Below, piece by piece: positions 20,908-28,624 of a DNA stretch of 36,667 nucleotides. Made by a program: the position numbers and the translations under genes. A model generated the notes under the pieces. That model did no database searches and had not been told where the DNA came from. It saw only the letters and a program-made list of their open reading frames with translations. Within the stretch, counting starts at the first letter, position 1; the number at the start of each line of letters is the position of its first letter. Where the stretch lies: positions 1 through 36,667 of the forward strand of contig URXY01000014.1 of the NCBI GenBank assembly GCA_900552015.1. The letters are read 5' to 3'. The stretch comes from an uncultured Eubacteriales bacterium. GTDB lineage: Bacteria > Bacillota > Clostridia > Oscillospirales > Oscillospiraceae.

Positions 20908-22677
20908 ATGAGCGAATATTCCATGCCCTCTTATTTCCAGAGCATGCCGGTGATCGGTAAGGATCTGAGCGCATTCCACGAGGACAACGCCGCTGAGATC
21001 CAGGCGGTGGAGCAGGAGATCCACGAGATCCGCGAGGCTGCCCTCGAAGCCGGCAAGAGCACCGAGGCGCTCAACGAGTCCGGTCAGTGGACCGCGATGC
21101 AGCGCATCATGGAGCTCGTTGACGAAGGCACCTGGTGCCCCCTCAACAGCCTCTATAACCCCCAAGACAACAAGAACGGCAGCGTTGGCATCGTCAAGGG
21201 CCTCGGCCGTATCGATGGCAAGTGGGCCGTCATCATCGCGAGCGACAACAAGAAGCTCGCAGGCGCCTGGGTCCCCGGCCAGGCCGACAGCCTGCTGCGC
21301 GGCAGCGACACGGCCAAGCGCCTGCGCATCCCCCTCGTGTACGTGCTGAACTGCTCCGGCGTTAAGCTCGACGAGCAGGAGAAGGTGTACCCCAACCGCC
21401 GCGGCGGCGGTACGCCGTTCTATCGCAACAGCGAGCTCAACCAGATGGGCGTGCCCGTCATCGTCGGCATCTACGGCACGAACCCCGCCGGCGGCGGCTA
21501 TCACTCCATCTCCCCGACCATCCTGATCGCGCATCAGGATGCCAACATGGCAGTCGGCGGCGCCGGTATCGTCGGCGGTATGAGCCCCAAGGGCCATGTC
21601 GACAAGGAGGCTGCTGAGGCGCTCATCAAGGCGCAGAAGAACCTCAAGAGCGATATCCCCGGCACTGTCGCCATCCACTATGGCGAGACCGGCTTCTTCC
21701 GCGAGGTCTACGCCGATGAAGAGGGCGTGCTCGCCGGTATCCGCAAGTACATCGACATGCTGCCCGCTTACGATCCCGAGTTCTTCCGCGTCGACGATCC
21801 CAAGGAGCCCCTGTTCGACGCCAACGACCTCTACAGCATCGTTCCGTTCAATCAGAAGCGCTCCTACGACATGGTCGAAGTTCTGGCGCGTCTTTTCGAC
21901 GGCTCCGAGTTCATGGAGTACAAGCACGGCTACGGCCCCGAGATGATCACCGGCCTTGCCAAGATCGACGGTCTGCTCGTCGGCGTTGTCGCCAACTATC
22001 AGGGCATGCTGATGAACTACCCCGAGTACAAGATGGCGACTTACGGCCAGGCGATGGGCGTGGGCGGCAAGCTGTACCGTCAGGGCCTCATCAAGATGAA
22101 CGAGTTTGTCACCCTCTGTGCGCGTGACCGCATCCCGATGCTGTGGGTCCAGGATACCACCGGTATCGACGTCGGCAACGACGCTGAGCGCGCTGAGCTC
22201 CTCGGCCTCGGCCAGAGCCTGATCTACTCCATCCAGTCCAGCAAGCTGCCGATGATGGAGATCACGCTCCGCAAGGGCACCGCCGCGGCGCACTACGTCC
22301 TCGGCGGCCCGCAGGGCAACGACAACAACGCCTTCTCCATCGGCACCGCTACCACCGAGATCTACGTCATGCACGGCGAGACCGCTGCGGCCGCCATGTA
22401 TGCCCGCCGTCTCGTGAAGGAAGAGAAGGCCGGCGAGGATCTGCAGCCCACCATCGACAAGATGAACGCGCTGATCCAGGACTACGCCAAGAAGTCCAGC
22501 CCGAAGTTCTGCGCCAAGGCAGGCCTGACCGACGAGATCGTCGACATGAACGATATGCGTCCCTACATCCAGGCCTTCGCGAACGCCTGCTACCAGAACC
22601 CCGAGAGCATCTGCCCGGTCCATCAGATGCTGCTGCCGCGCGTCATCCGCGACTACGACGCGCTCAACGCGCAGTAA
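20908..22677 (+). CDS. gcdA: Glutaconyl-CoA decarboxylase alpha subunit (carboxyltransferase)
   Basis: The 589-residue protein is the cytoplasmic carboxyltransferase of the biotin-dependent, sodium-pumping glutaconyl-CoA decarboxylase. It moves CO2 from glutaconyl-CoA to biotin on GcdC, leaving crotonyl-CoA. It contains two crotonase-like carboxyltransferase halves. N-terminal landmarks are RGGGTPFYRNSELNQMGVP and GTNPAGGGYHSISPT, and C-terminal ones are LWVQDTTGIDVGNDAE and KGTAAAHYVLGGPQGNDN. Length agrees with the Acidaminococcus subunit (about 587). AGAAGGAG precedes the ATG. It sits between gctB and the hgd genes, so the enzymes for consecutive steps are made from one transcript. A long hairpin without a T run follows its stop. 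Confidence 0.95.
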   Translation: MSEYSMPSYFQSMPVIGKDLSAFHEDNAAEIQAVEQEIHEIREAALEAGKSTEALNESGQWTAMQRIMELVDEGTWCPLNSLYNPQDNKNGSVGIVKGLGRIDGKWAVIIASDNKKLAGAWVPGQADSLLRGSDTAKRLRIPLVYVLNCSGVKLDEQEKVYPNRRGGGTPFYRNSELNQMGVPVIVGIYGTNPAGGGYHSISPTILIAHQDANMAVGGAGIVGGMSPKGHVDKEAAEALIKAQKNLKSDIPGTVAIHYGETGFFREVYADEEGVLAGIRKYIDMLPAYDPEFFRVDDPKEPLFDANDLYSIVPFNQKRSYDMVEVLARLFDGSEFMEYKHGYGPEMITGLAKIDGLLVGVVANYQGMLMNYPEYKMATYGQAMGVGGKLYRQGLIKMNEFVTLCARDRIPMLWVQDTTGIDVGNDAERAELLGLGQSLIYSIQSSKLPMMEITLRKGTAAAHYVLGGPQGNDNNAFSIGTATTEIYVMHGETAAAAMYARRLVKEEKAGEDLQPTIDKMNALIQDYAKKSSPKFCAKAGLTDEIVDMNDMRPYIQAFANACYQNPESICPVHQMLLPRVIRDYDALNAQ

Positions 22678-22705
22678 GCTAAGCGCATAAAACACGCTTT
22701 CGCGG

Positions 22706-22742
22706 CGCAGCCTGCGCGGCGGCAAGAACCGCGCAGGCTGCG
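22706..22742 (+). other. Strong intercistronic hairpin between gcdA and hgdC
   Basis: A perfect 14-bp GC-rich stem (22706-22719 with 22729-22742) encloses a 9-nt loop. No T run follows, so it is unlikely to be a normal intrinsic terminator. It may protect the upstream mRNA segment or mark a processing boundary between gctA-gctB-gcdA and the hgd genes. Confidence 0.8.
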
Positions 22743-22764
22743 ATCATGAAAACGGAGAGAAATG

Positions 22765-23553
22765 ATGAGCATTTATACCATGGGTATCGACGTCGGCTCC
22801 ACCGCGTCGAAGTGTGTGATCTTAAAAGATGGCAGCGAGATCGTGGCAAAGTCCCTCGTCCCTGTCGGCACCGGCACGTCCGGCCCCTCCCGCGCGATCG
22901 CGCAGGTGCTGGAGAATGCGGGCATGACGCGCGAGCAGATGGACTTTGTCCTTGCCACGGGCTATGGCCGCAACAGTCTTGACGGCCTTGCCGATATGCA
23001 GATGAGCGAGCTTTCCTGCCATGCCAAAGGCGCGGCCTTTCTTTTTCCGAACGTCCGCACGGTCGTCGATATCGGCGGTCAGGACGTGAAGGTCATCGAG
23101 ATCGAGAACGGCATGATGAAGAACTTTGTCATGAACGACAAGTGCGCGGCCGGTACCGGCCGCTTCCTCGATGTTATGGCCCGCGTGCTCGAGGTGAAGG
23201 TCGAAGACCTCGGCGACCTTGGCGACAAGTCGACCAAGGAGGTCGGCATCAGCTCGACCTGCACGGTCTTTGCCGAGAGCGAGGTCATCTCGCAGCTCGC
23301 CATGGGCACCGACAAGTGCGACATCATCCACGGCATCCACAAGTCCGTCGCGGGCCGCGTTTCCGGCCTCTGCCACCGCATCGGTGTGCGCGACGACGTG
23401 GTGATGACCGGCGGTGTCGCACAGAACCACGGCATCGTGAAAGCCCTTCAGGAGCAGCTCGGCCACGAGATCCACACCACGCCCCTCACGCAGTATAACG
23501 GTGCGCTCGGCGCCGCTCTGTTTGCCTACCAGAAGGCTTTGAAAAACAAATAA
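22765..23553 (+). CDS. hgdC: (R)-2-hydroxyglutaryl-CoA dehydratase activator (component A)
   Basis: The 262-residue protein is the ATP-driven electron injector (archerase) that fires one electron into the dehydratase. It belongs to the BadF/BadG/HgdC ASKHA family. Phosphate-binding parts are GIDVGSTASKC at 7-17, DIGGQDVKV at 102-110 and MTGGVAQN near the C-terminus. The two cysteines that hold the [4Fe-4S] cluster at the dimer interface are C127 (NDKCAAGTG) and C166 (SSTCTVF), the same numbers as in Acidaminococcus. Two adjacent ATG codons occur. I take 22765 because its spacing from GGAGA is better and the family begins MSIYT. It is followed by hgdA and hgdB, its substrate complex. Confidence 0.95.
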   Translation: MSIYTMGIDVGSTASKCVILKDGSEIVAKSLVPVGTGTSGPSRAIAQVLENAGMTREQMDFVLATGYGRNSLDGLADMQMSELSCHAKGAAFLFPNVRTVVDIGGQDVKVIEIENGMMKNFVMNDKCAAGTGRFLDVMARVLEVKVEDLGDLGDKSTKEVGISSTCTVFAESEVISQLAMGTDKCDIIHGIHKSVAGRVSGLCHRIGVRDDVVMTGGVAQNHGIVKALQEQLGHEIHTTPLTQYNGALGAALFAYQKALKNK

Positions 23554-23605
23554 TCCCCATCATTCGTTATCAAATTTTTCTATATCGCATTAGGAGGAAT
23601 CAATC

Positions 23606-25051
23606 ATGGCTAAACAAGTCAGTCCCGGCGTGCTTGCTCTGCGCAAGGTCGTCGATGACGTCTATGCCGACGCCCGTGAAGCGAAGAAGCAGGGTAAGCT
23701 GGTCGGTTGGTCCAGCTCCAAGTTCCCCTGTGAGCTTGCTGAGGCCTTTGACCTCAACGTGATGTATCCCGAGAACCAGGCTGCCGGTATTGCCGCCCAG
23801 CGCGACGGTGAGATCATGTGCCAGGCTGCCGAGGATCTTGGCTTCGACAACGATATCTGCGGTTACGCACGTATCTCCCTGGCTTATGCCGCCGGTAAGC
23901 GCGCCAGCCGCAAGTTCGACCCCGAAACGCTCGAGTTCATCATCGACCCGAACAGCGGCAAGCCCCTCAAGGACGAAAACGGCAAGGTCGTCATCGATCC
24001 TGAGACCGGCAAGCCCAAGAAGGACCCCAAGACGCAGGTCCCCTACACGGTTCTGGACGATATCCACGAGATCGAGGCTCTGCCCGAGACCACCGAGAAG
24101 GAGATCGCCTATAAGAACTTCCGCCGCGAGGCCATCAAGCCCTACAAGCAGATGCGCATCCCCCAGCCGGACTTCGTCCTGTGCTGCAACAACATCTGCA
24201 ACTGCATGACCAAGTGGTACGAGAATATCGCCCGTATGTGCAACATCCCCCTCATCATGGTCGATATCCCCTACAACAACACCGTGGAAGTCAGCGATTC
24301 CGCTGTCAAGTACGTCCGCGCCCAGTTCGACAACGCCATCCATGAGCTCGAAAAGCTCACCGGCAAGAAGTTCGACGAGAAGAAGTTCGAGCTTGCCTGC
24401 AAGCACGCGAACCGCACCGCGCAGAACTGGCTGAAGGTCTGCGACTTCCTGCAGTACAAGCCCGCCCCGATGAGCGGCTTCGACCTCTTCAACCATATGG
24501 CCGACGTCGTCACCGCCCGCGGCAAGGAAGCTGCTGCCGACGCCTTCGAACTCCTGTCCAAGGACCTGCAGAAGAACATTGAGGAAGGCACCTCCACGCT
24601 GCCCTTCCCCGAGCAGTACCGCGTCATGTTCGAGGGCATCCCCTGCTGGCCGAAGCTCCCGAACCTGTTCAAGCCCCTCAAGGAGAATGGCATCAACGTC
24701 ACCGCAGTTGTGTACGCGCCCGCGTTCGGCTTTGTTTACAACAACATGGACGAAATGGCCCGCGCTTACTACAAGGCTCCGAACTCCGTCTGCATCGAGC
24801 AGGGCGTTGCCTGGCGTGAAGGCATCTGCCGCGACAATAAGGTCGACGGCGTGCTCGTCCACTACAACCGCTCCTGCAAGCCCTGGTCCGGTTACATGGC
24901 TGAAATGCAGCGCCGCTTCACCGCTGACCTCGGCGTGCCCTGCGCCGGTTTCGACGGCGACCAGGCTGACCCGCGCAACTTCAACGAAGCGCAGTACGCG
25001 ACCCGCGTGCAGGGTCTGGTCGAGGCTATGGAAGCCAACAAGAAAGACTAA
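23606..25051 (+). CDS. hgdA: (R)-2-hydroxyglutaryl-CoA dehydratase, subunit A
   Basis: The 481-residue alpha subunit of component D removes water from (R)-2-hydroxyglutaryl-CoA by a ketyl-radical mechanism to form glutaconyl-CoA. Family matches run through the protein: GWSSSKFPCELAEAF, NQAAGIAAQRDGE, DNDICGYARISLAYAAG, DFVLCCNNICNCMTKWYE with the cysteine cluster, HADVV-like NHMADVVTARG, FEGIPCWPKLPNLF and VLVHYNRSCKPWSGYM. Cysteines of these motifs ligate a [4Fe-4S] cluster in the family. The lysine/proline-rich loop around 110-145 also occurs in Acidaminococcus. The start follows AGGAGG by an ordinary distance, and hgdB begins 14 bp after the stop. The enzyme is oxygen-sensitive, which fits a strict anaerobe. 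Confidence 0.96.
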   Translation: MAKQVSPGVLALRKVVDDVYADAREAKKQGKLVGWSSSKFPCELAEAFDLNVMYPENQAAGIAAQRDGEIMCQAAEDLGFDNDICGYARISLAYAAGKRASRKFDPETLEFIIDPNSGKPLKDENGKVVIDPETGKPKKDPKTQVPYTVLDDIHEIEALPETTEKEIAYKNFRREAIKPYKQMRIPQPDFVLCCNNICNCMTKWYENIARMCNIPLIMVDIPYNNTVEVSDSAVKYVRAQFDNAIHELEKLTGKKFDEKKFELACKHANRTAQNWLKVCDFLQYKPAPMSGFDLFNHMADVVTARGKEAAADAFELLSKDLQKNIEEGTSTLPFPEQYRVMFEGIPCWPKLPNLFKPLKENGINVTAVVYAPAFGFVYNNMDEMARAYYKAPNSVCIEQGVAWREGICRDNKVDGVLVHYNRSCKPWSGYMAEMQRRFTADLGVPCAGFDGDQADPRNFNEAQYATRVQGLVEAMEANKKD

Positions 25052-25065
25052 GGAGGCGTGCAAAA

Positions 25066-26211
25066 ATGAGTATCGAAGCTATTGTTAATGAATTTTCCGC
25101 TGTTGCCGCCAACCCCAAGGGCCAGCTCAAGGCCTATAAGGACGCAGGCAAAAAGTGCATCGGCGTGATGCCTTATTACGCCCCCGAAGAGCTGGTCTAC
25201 GCTGCGGGCATGGTGCCCTTCGGCATGTGGGGCAGCAACAACAAGACCGAGCAGCGCTCCAAGGAATACTGCGCGACCTTCTATTGCACCATCGCCCAGC
25301 TCGACCTCGAGATGCTGCTCGACGGCACGATGGATATGCTGGACGGCGTCATCACCCCGACCATCTGCGACACGCTGCGCCCCATGAGCCAGAACATCCG
25401 CGTCGCCATGAGCGAGAAGCTGCCCTGCATCTTCCTCGCCCATCCTCAGAACCGCTTTGCCGACTGGGGCAAGCAGTTCTGCCTCGACCAGTACAACGAC
25501 GTCAAGGCCGGTCTTGAAAAGATCGCCGGTCACGAGATCAAGAGCGAGGACATCGCTGCGGCCATCAAGGTCTACAACAAGTCCCGCGCTGCCCGCCGTG
25601 AGTTCGTGAAGCTCGCGAGCGAGCACTGCGACGTCATCGACCCGATCATGCGCTCGGCCGTCCTGAAGGCTGCCTGGTTCATGGATAAGGTCGAGTACAC
25701 CGAGAAGCTCGAGGCCCTCAACGCCGAGCTCAAGGCGCTGCCTGAGGCCAAGTGGAACGGCGTCAAGGTCGTCACCTCCGGCATCATCTGTGACAACCCG
25801 ACGCTGCTCAAGATCTTCAAGGACAACAACGTCGCCATCGCGGCGGACGATGTCGCCCATGAGTCCCGTGCCTTCCGTACCGACGCGAGCGAAGAGGGCG
25901 ACCCGATGATGGCCCTCGTCGAGCAGTTCACCAACACCGACTACGACGTGCTGCTCTACGATCCGCAGTCCAGCAAGAACCGCCGCGGCGAGTTCGTGGC
26001 CAACATGGTCAAGGAATCCGGCGCGCAGGGCCTCGTGCTCTTCATGCAGCAGTTCTGCGACCCCGAGGAGATGGAGTTCCCATACCTCAAGAAGGCGCTC
26101 GATGCCGCCGGTATCCCCTTCATCAAGCTCGGTATCGACCAGCAGATGCGCGACTTCGGCCAGGCGGCGACCGCCATCCAGGCGTTTGCCGATGTGCTGT
26201 CCGTGCAGTAA
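25066..26211 (+). CDS. hgdB: (R)-2-hydroxyglutaryl-CoA dehydratase, subunit B
   Basis: The 381-residue beta subunit pairs with HgdA in component D. Conserved stretches are LPYYAPEELVYAAGMVPFGMWG-like at about 35-56, SKEYCATFYCTIAQ, TPTICDTLRPMSQN, YNKSRAARREFVKLA, LYDPQSSKNRRGEF and FMQQFCDPEEMEFPYLKKAL. Length equals the Acidaminococcus subunit (about 379). The family belongs to the HGD-D/FldB/HadB group. The neighbouring gct and gcd genes make 2-hydroxyglutaryl-CoA the clear substrate rather than hydroxyisocaproyl- or phenyllactyl-CoA. GGAGG lies before the ATG. After the stop comes a strong hairpin and a new promoter. Confidence 0.96.
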   Translation: MSIEAIVNEFSAVAANPKGQLKAYKDAGKKCIGVMPYYAPEELVYAAGMVPFGMWGSNNKTEQRSKEYCATFYCTIAQLDLEMLLDGTMDMLDGVITPTICDTLRPMSQNIRVAMSEKLPCIFLAHPQNRFADWGKQFCLDQYNDVKAGLEKIAGHEIKSEDIAAAIKVYNKSRAARREFVKLASEHCDVIDPIMRSAVLKAAWFMDKVEYTEKLEALNAELKALPEAKWNGVKVVTSGIICDNPTLLKIFKDNNVAIAADDVAHESRAFRTDASEEGDPMMALVEQFTNTDYDVLLYDPQSSKNRRGEFVANMVKESGAQGLVLFMQQFCDPEEMEFPYLKKALDAAGIPFIKLGIDQQMRDFGQAATAIQAFADVLSVQ

Positions 26212-26223
26212 GCAAGACCCTCT

Positions 26224-26255
26224 CTTTCCCTCCTGCCGCAAGACAGGAGGGAAAG
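26224..26255 (+). other. Strong hairpin between hgdB and gcdD
   Basis: A perfect 12-bp stem (26224-26235 with 26244-26255) with an 8-nt loop lies 13 bp after the hgdB stop. The following sequence is not T-rich. It may be an imperfect terminator or an mRNA 3'-end stabiliser, and it is paired with a new promoter downstream. Confidence 0.75.
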
Positions 26256-26289
26256 GTCGTTAAGTCTACGCAAAAAAGTGCATAGGCGC

Positions 26290-26319
26290 TTGCATTTGAT
26301 GTGAGTGCTTTGCTATAAT
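26290..26319 (+). promoter_or_regulatory. Internal promoter for gcdD-gcdC-gcdB
   Basis: TTGCAT (26290-26295) and a perfect TATAAT (26314-26319) are separated by 18 bp. The -10 box lies about 26 bp before the gcdD start, giving a very short leader. It would let the membrane part of the decarboxylase be transcribed separately from the soluble enzymes. Confidence 0.8.
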
Positions 26320-26345
26320 CCAAACTTGAAAGGTAAAAGGAAGAA

Positions 26346-26624
26346 ATGGAATACAGTAGCCTGTTCGTTACCCTGATGGGTATTGGCACGGTGTTCTTTG
26401 GCCTGATTTGCATCATTTTCCTCACCATGGCAATGGGTGCGATCCTCAAGGGCAAAGAGAAAGCACCGGCCGCCGCTGCCGCCGCTCCTGCTGCCGCCCC
26501 CGCACCGGCTCCCAAGCCGCAGGGCCTGCAGCCTGAGATCGTGGCCGCGATTACTGCCGCTCTCTCGGAAGAGGTCGGTATCTCGTCCCGCAGCATGAAC
26601 ATCGTCAACATTAAAAAAATCTAA
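26346..26624 (+). CDS. gcdD: Glutaconyl-CoA decarboxylase delta subunit (membrane anchor)
   Basis: The 92-residue protein has one N-terminal membrane helix at about 8-31 (TLMGIGTVFFGLICIIFLTMAM), then an Ala/Pro-rich flexible linker (about 41-60), then a small C-terminal domain with EIVAAITAALSEE. This is the OadG/GcdD pattern, in which the protein ties the soluble carboxyltransferase to the membrane pump. It is the first gene behind its own promoter and 24 bp before the biotin carrier gene. Sequence identity in this family is low, so the call rests on architecture and operon context. Confidence 0.85.
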   Translation: MEYSSLFVTLMGIGTVFFGLICIIFLTMAMGAILKGKEKAPAAAAAAPAAAPAPAPKPQGLQPEIVAAITAALSEEVGISSRSMNIVNIKKI

Positions 26625-26648
26625 TTTTATTTTTAGGAGAGAACAAAC

Positions 26649-27068
26649 ATGATCAAGCAGTACAATGCCCCCGTTAACGGTACCACCTACGAAGTCACCG
26701 TCGAGTCCGCCGCCGGCGGCAGCCGTATGGCTTCCGCTCCTGTCTCCCGCGCTGCCGCGGCTCCCGTTGCCCGCGCTGCTGCTCCCGCTCCTGCCGCTGC
26801 TCCCGCGCCTGCCGCTGCTCCCGCTGCCGCTCCCAAGGCCGCCGCTCCCGCCGGTGCCGGCACTGTCACCAGCCCGATGCCCGGCACCATCCTCGATGTG
26901 AAGGTCGCTGCTGGTCAGGCTGTCAAGGAGGGCGACCTGCTCTTCATCCTCGAGGCTATGAAGATGGAGAACGAGATCTTCGCTCCCTGCGCGGGCACCG
27001 TTTCCTCCGTCGCAGTTGCCAAGGGCGCTGCTGTGAACCCCGGCGACGTTCTCTGCGTCATCGGCTAA
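26649..27068 (+). CDS. gcdC: Glutaconyl-CoA decarboxylase gamma subunit (biotin carrier)
   Basis: The 139-residue protein carries the biotin that shuttles CO2 from GcdA to GcdB. The biotinylated lysine is K105 in LEAMKMENEI. The biotinyl domain spans about 70-139 and starts GTVTSPMPGTILDV. Residues about 28-70 are an almost pure Ala/Pro swinging linker (repeated PAPAA units), which is longer than in many biotin carriers. The N-terminal YNAPVNGTTYEVTVES is the usual short lead-in. GGAGAG precedes the ATG. Confidence 0.95.
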   Translation: MIKQYNAPVNGTTYEVTVESAAGGSRMASAPVSRAAAAPVARAAAPAPAAAPAPAAAPAAAPKAAAPAGAGTVTSPMPGTILDVKVAAGQAVKEGDLLFILEAMKMENEIFAPCAGTVSSVAVAKGAAVNPGDVLCVIG

Positions 27069-27115
27069 GATACAGCAACCTCCCCGAATTAACTGTGAAA
27101 GGAAAAGAAACATAA

Positions 27116-28375
27116 ATGGTTGCTATTATGAACTTCTTGCAGCAGACCGGCTTCTATATGTTTGGTCAGGACGGCAACTGGAAGTGCCTCATCATGATCG
27201 GCATCTCCTTTGTGCTGCTGTATCTGGCCATCGTAAAGGGCTTTGAGCCGCTGCTGCTGCTGCCCATCGCCTTCGGTATGCTGTGCACCAACCTTCCCGG
27301 CGCGGAGATGTTCCACGAGATCCTGTTTGCCGGCGGACACGTCCATTGGGACCTCTTCGGAGGTGCGCCCATCACGCAGGAATTCCTGACAGAAATGGCG
27401 GAGTCCGGCGTTGCTGAGGCGGTGCTTGCACCCTGGGCTGTCGGCAGCACCGTGAGCCTCGGCCTTCTGGACGTCCTCTACCTCGGCGTTAAGCTGGGCA
27501 TCTACCCCTGCCTGATCTTCATGGGCGTCGGTACGATGACCGACTTCGGCCCCCTGATCGCGAACCCCAAGTCCCTGCTGCTCGGCGCTGCCGCCCAGCT
27601 CGGTATCTTCATGACCTATGTCGGCACCCAGTTCATGGGCTTCACCTATCAGCAGTCCGCCTCCATCGGTATCATCGGCGGCGCTGACGGCCCGACCGCG
27701 ATCTTCGTCACCTCCCGTCTGGCTCCCGAACTGCTCGGCCCCATCGCCGTTGCCGCTTATTCCTACATGGCCCTCGTCCCGGTCATTCAGCCCCCCATCA
27801 TGAAGGCCCTGACCACCAAGGAAGAGCGCCGCATTGTCATGCGCCCGCTGCGTCAGGTCAGCAAGCGCGAGAAGATCATCTTCCCCATCATGATCACCGT
27901 GTTCGTGGCGCTGCTCGTTCCCTCTGCCGCTCCTCTGATCGCGTGCCTGATGCTCGGTAACCTCTTCAAGGAGTCCGGCGTTGTGGATCGTCTGCAGAAG
28001 ACCGCCGGTAACGAGCTGATGAACATCGTCACCATCTTCCTTGGCTTCACCGTCGGTGCTACTGCCACCGCCACCACCTTCCTTTCCGTTCAGACCCTTG
28101 AGATCATGGCAATGGGTATCGTCGCGTTCGGTTTCGGCACCGCGGGCGGCGTGCTGCTGGCCAAGCTCATGAACCTGTTCCTGAAGGAAAAGATCAACCC
28201 GCTGATCGGTTCCGCCGGCGTTTCCGCCGTTCCTATGGCCGCACGTGTTTCCCAGGTCGTCGGTCAGAAGGAGAACCCCGCGAACTTCCTGCTCATGCAC
28301 GCCATGGGCCCGAACGTCGCCGGTGTTATCGGTTCCGCCATCGCCGCAGGCGTCCTGATGTCTCTGTTCGGCTAA
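27116..28375 (+). CDS. gcdB: Glutaconyl-CoA decarboxylase beta subunit (sodium pump)
   Basis: The 419-residue integral membrane protein decarboxylates carboxybiotin and exports Na+, which conserves the energy of the reaction as a sodium gradient. It matches the OadB/GcdB/MmdB family. D191, in the GIIGGADGPTAIF motif, is the key Na+/proton-linked aspartate, and the second conserved region is GFGTAGGVLLAKLMN. Around ten hydrophobic segments are visible. It is about 40 residues longer than the Acidaminococcus protein, mostly in a loop near 60-105 (FHEILFAGGHVHWDLF region). A second ATG at 27128 would shorten it by four residues. It ends the operon, and a strong terminator lies 15 bp after the stop. 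Confidence 0.94.
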   Translation: MVAIMNFLQQTGFYMFGQDGNWKCLIMIGISFVLLYLAIVKGFEPLLLLPIAFGMLCTNLPGAEMFHEILFAGGHVHWDLFGGAPITQEFLTEMAESGVAEAVLAPWAVGSTVSLGLLDVLYLGVKLGIYPCLIFMGVGTMTDFGPLIANPKSLLLGAAAQLGIFMTYVGTQFMGFTYQQSASIGIIGGADGPTAIFVTSRLAPELLGPIAVAAYSYMALVPVIQPPIMKALTTKEERRIVMRPLRQVSKREKIIFPIMITVFVALLVPSAAPLIACLMLGNLFKESGVVDRLQKTAGNELMNIVTIFLGFTVGATATATTFLSVQTLEIMAMGIVAFGFGTAGGVLLAKLMNLFLKEKINPLIGSAGVSAVPMAARVSQVVGQKENPANFLLMHAMGPNVAGVIGSAIAAGVLMSLFG

Positions 28376-28390
28376 TTTTCAGCGATTTGA

Positions 28391-28420
28391 AAAGAGCACC
28401 CGCAAGGGTGCTCTTTCTTT
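28391..28420 (+). terminator. Intrinsic terminator of the glutaconate/hydroxyglutarate operon
   Basis: A perfect 11-bp stem (28391-28401 with 28406-28416) with a GCAA tetraloop is followed by CTTT. It lies directly after gcdB. Confidence 0.9.
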
Positions 28421-28422
28421 GC

Positions 28423-28555
28423 GCCCGCAGGGCACATTGGATGTCCGCGCAGTGCGGAGGAGTTGCAGCCCTAGACGCTGCTGCCAAGCCAAAAGGGGCT
28501 GTTCTCTTTCGCGAAAGAGAACAGCCCCTTTTACCCGTGCAGCCCGCAGGGCTGC
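28423..28555. repeat. Palindromic repeat element, copy B, with flanking hairpins
   Basis: Positions 28491-28511 and 28512-28532 are exact reverse complements (42-bp palindrome, centre TTCGCGAA). A second hairpin, GCAGCCC (28539-28545) with GGGCTGC (28549-28555), follows. Upstream are smaller hairpins, GCCC/GGGC at 28423-28433 and TCCGC/GCGGA at 28444-28458. The arrangement mirrors copy A at 247-314, in the same orientation and again in the 3' flank of operons. The stretch 28421-28624 holds no gene. Confidence 0.85.
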
Positions 28556-28584
28556 TTCCTCCCGGTACGGTGTGAAAAACAGAG

Positions 28585-28614
28585 AAAAGGGACCACCTTT
28601 CGGTGGTCCCTTTT
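28585..28614 (-). terminator. Intrinsic terminator of the opp operon
   Basis: A 13-bp perfect stem (28585-28597 with 28602-28614) with a four-base loop begins with A residues and ends with T residues, so it could work on both strands. It lies about 10 bp after the stop of the last minus-strand gene, and the gcd operon converges from the other side. Confidence 0.85.
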
Positions 28615-28624
28615 ATAATTGGAG

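Noticed and set aside
20881..22725. A 614-codon minus-strand open frame, with similar ones antisense to gctA, hgdA and hgdB
   Set aside because: These mirror strongly biased codon use of the fermentation genes, run past gene ends without ribosome binding sites and lack any family resemblance.
22706..22742. Terminator between gcdA and hgdC
   Set aside because: The stem is strong but no T run follows on either strand, and hgdC has no evident promoter of its own, so transcription probably continues.
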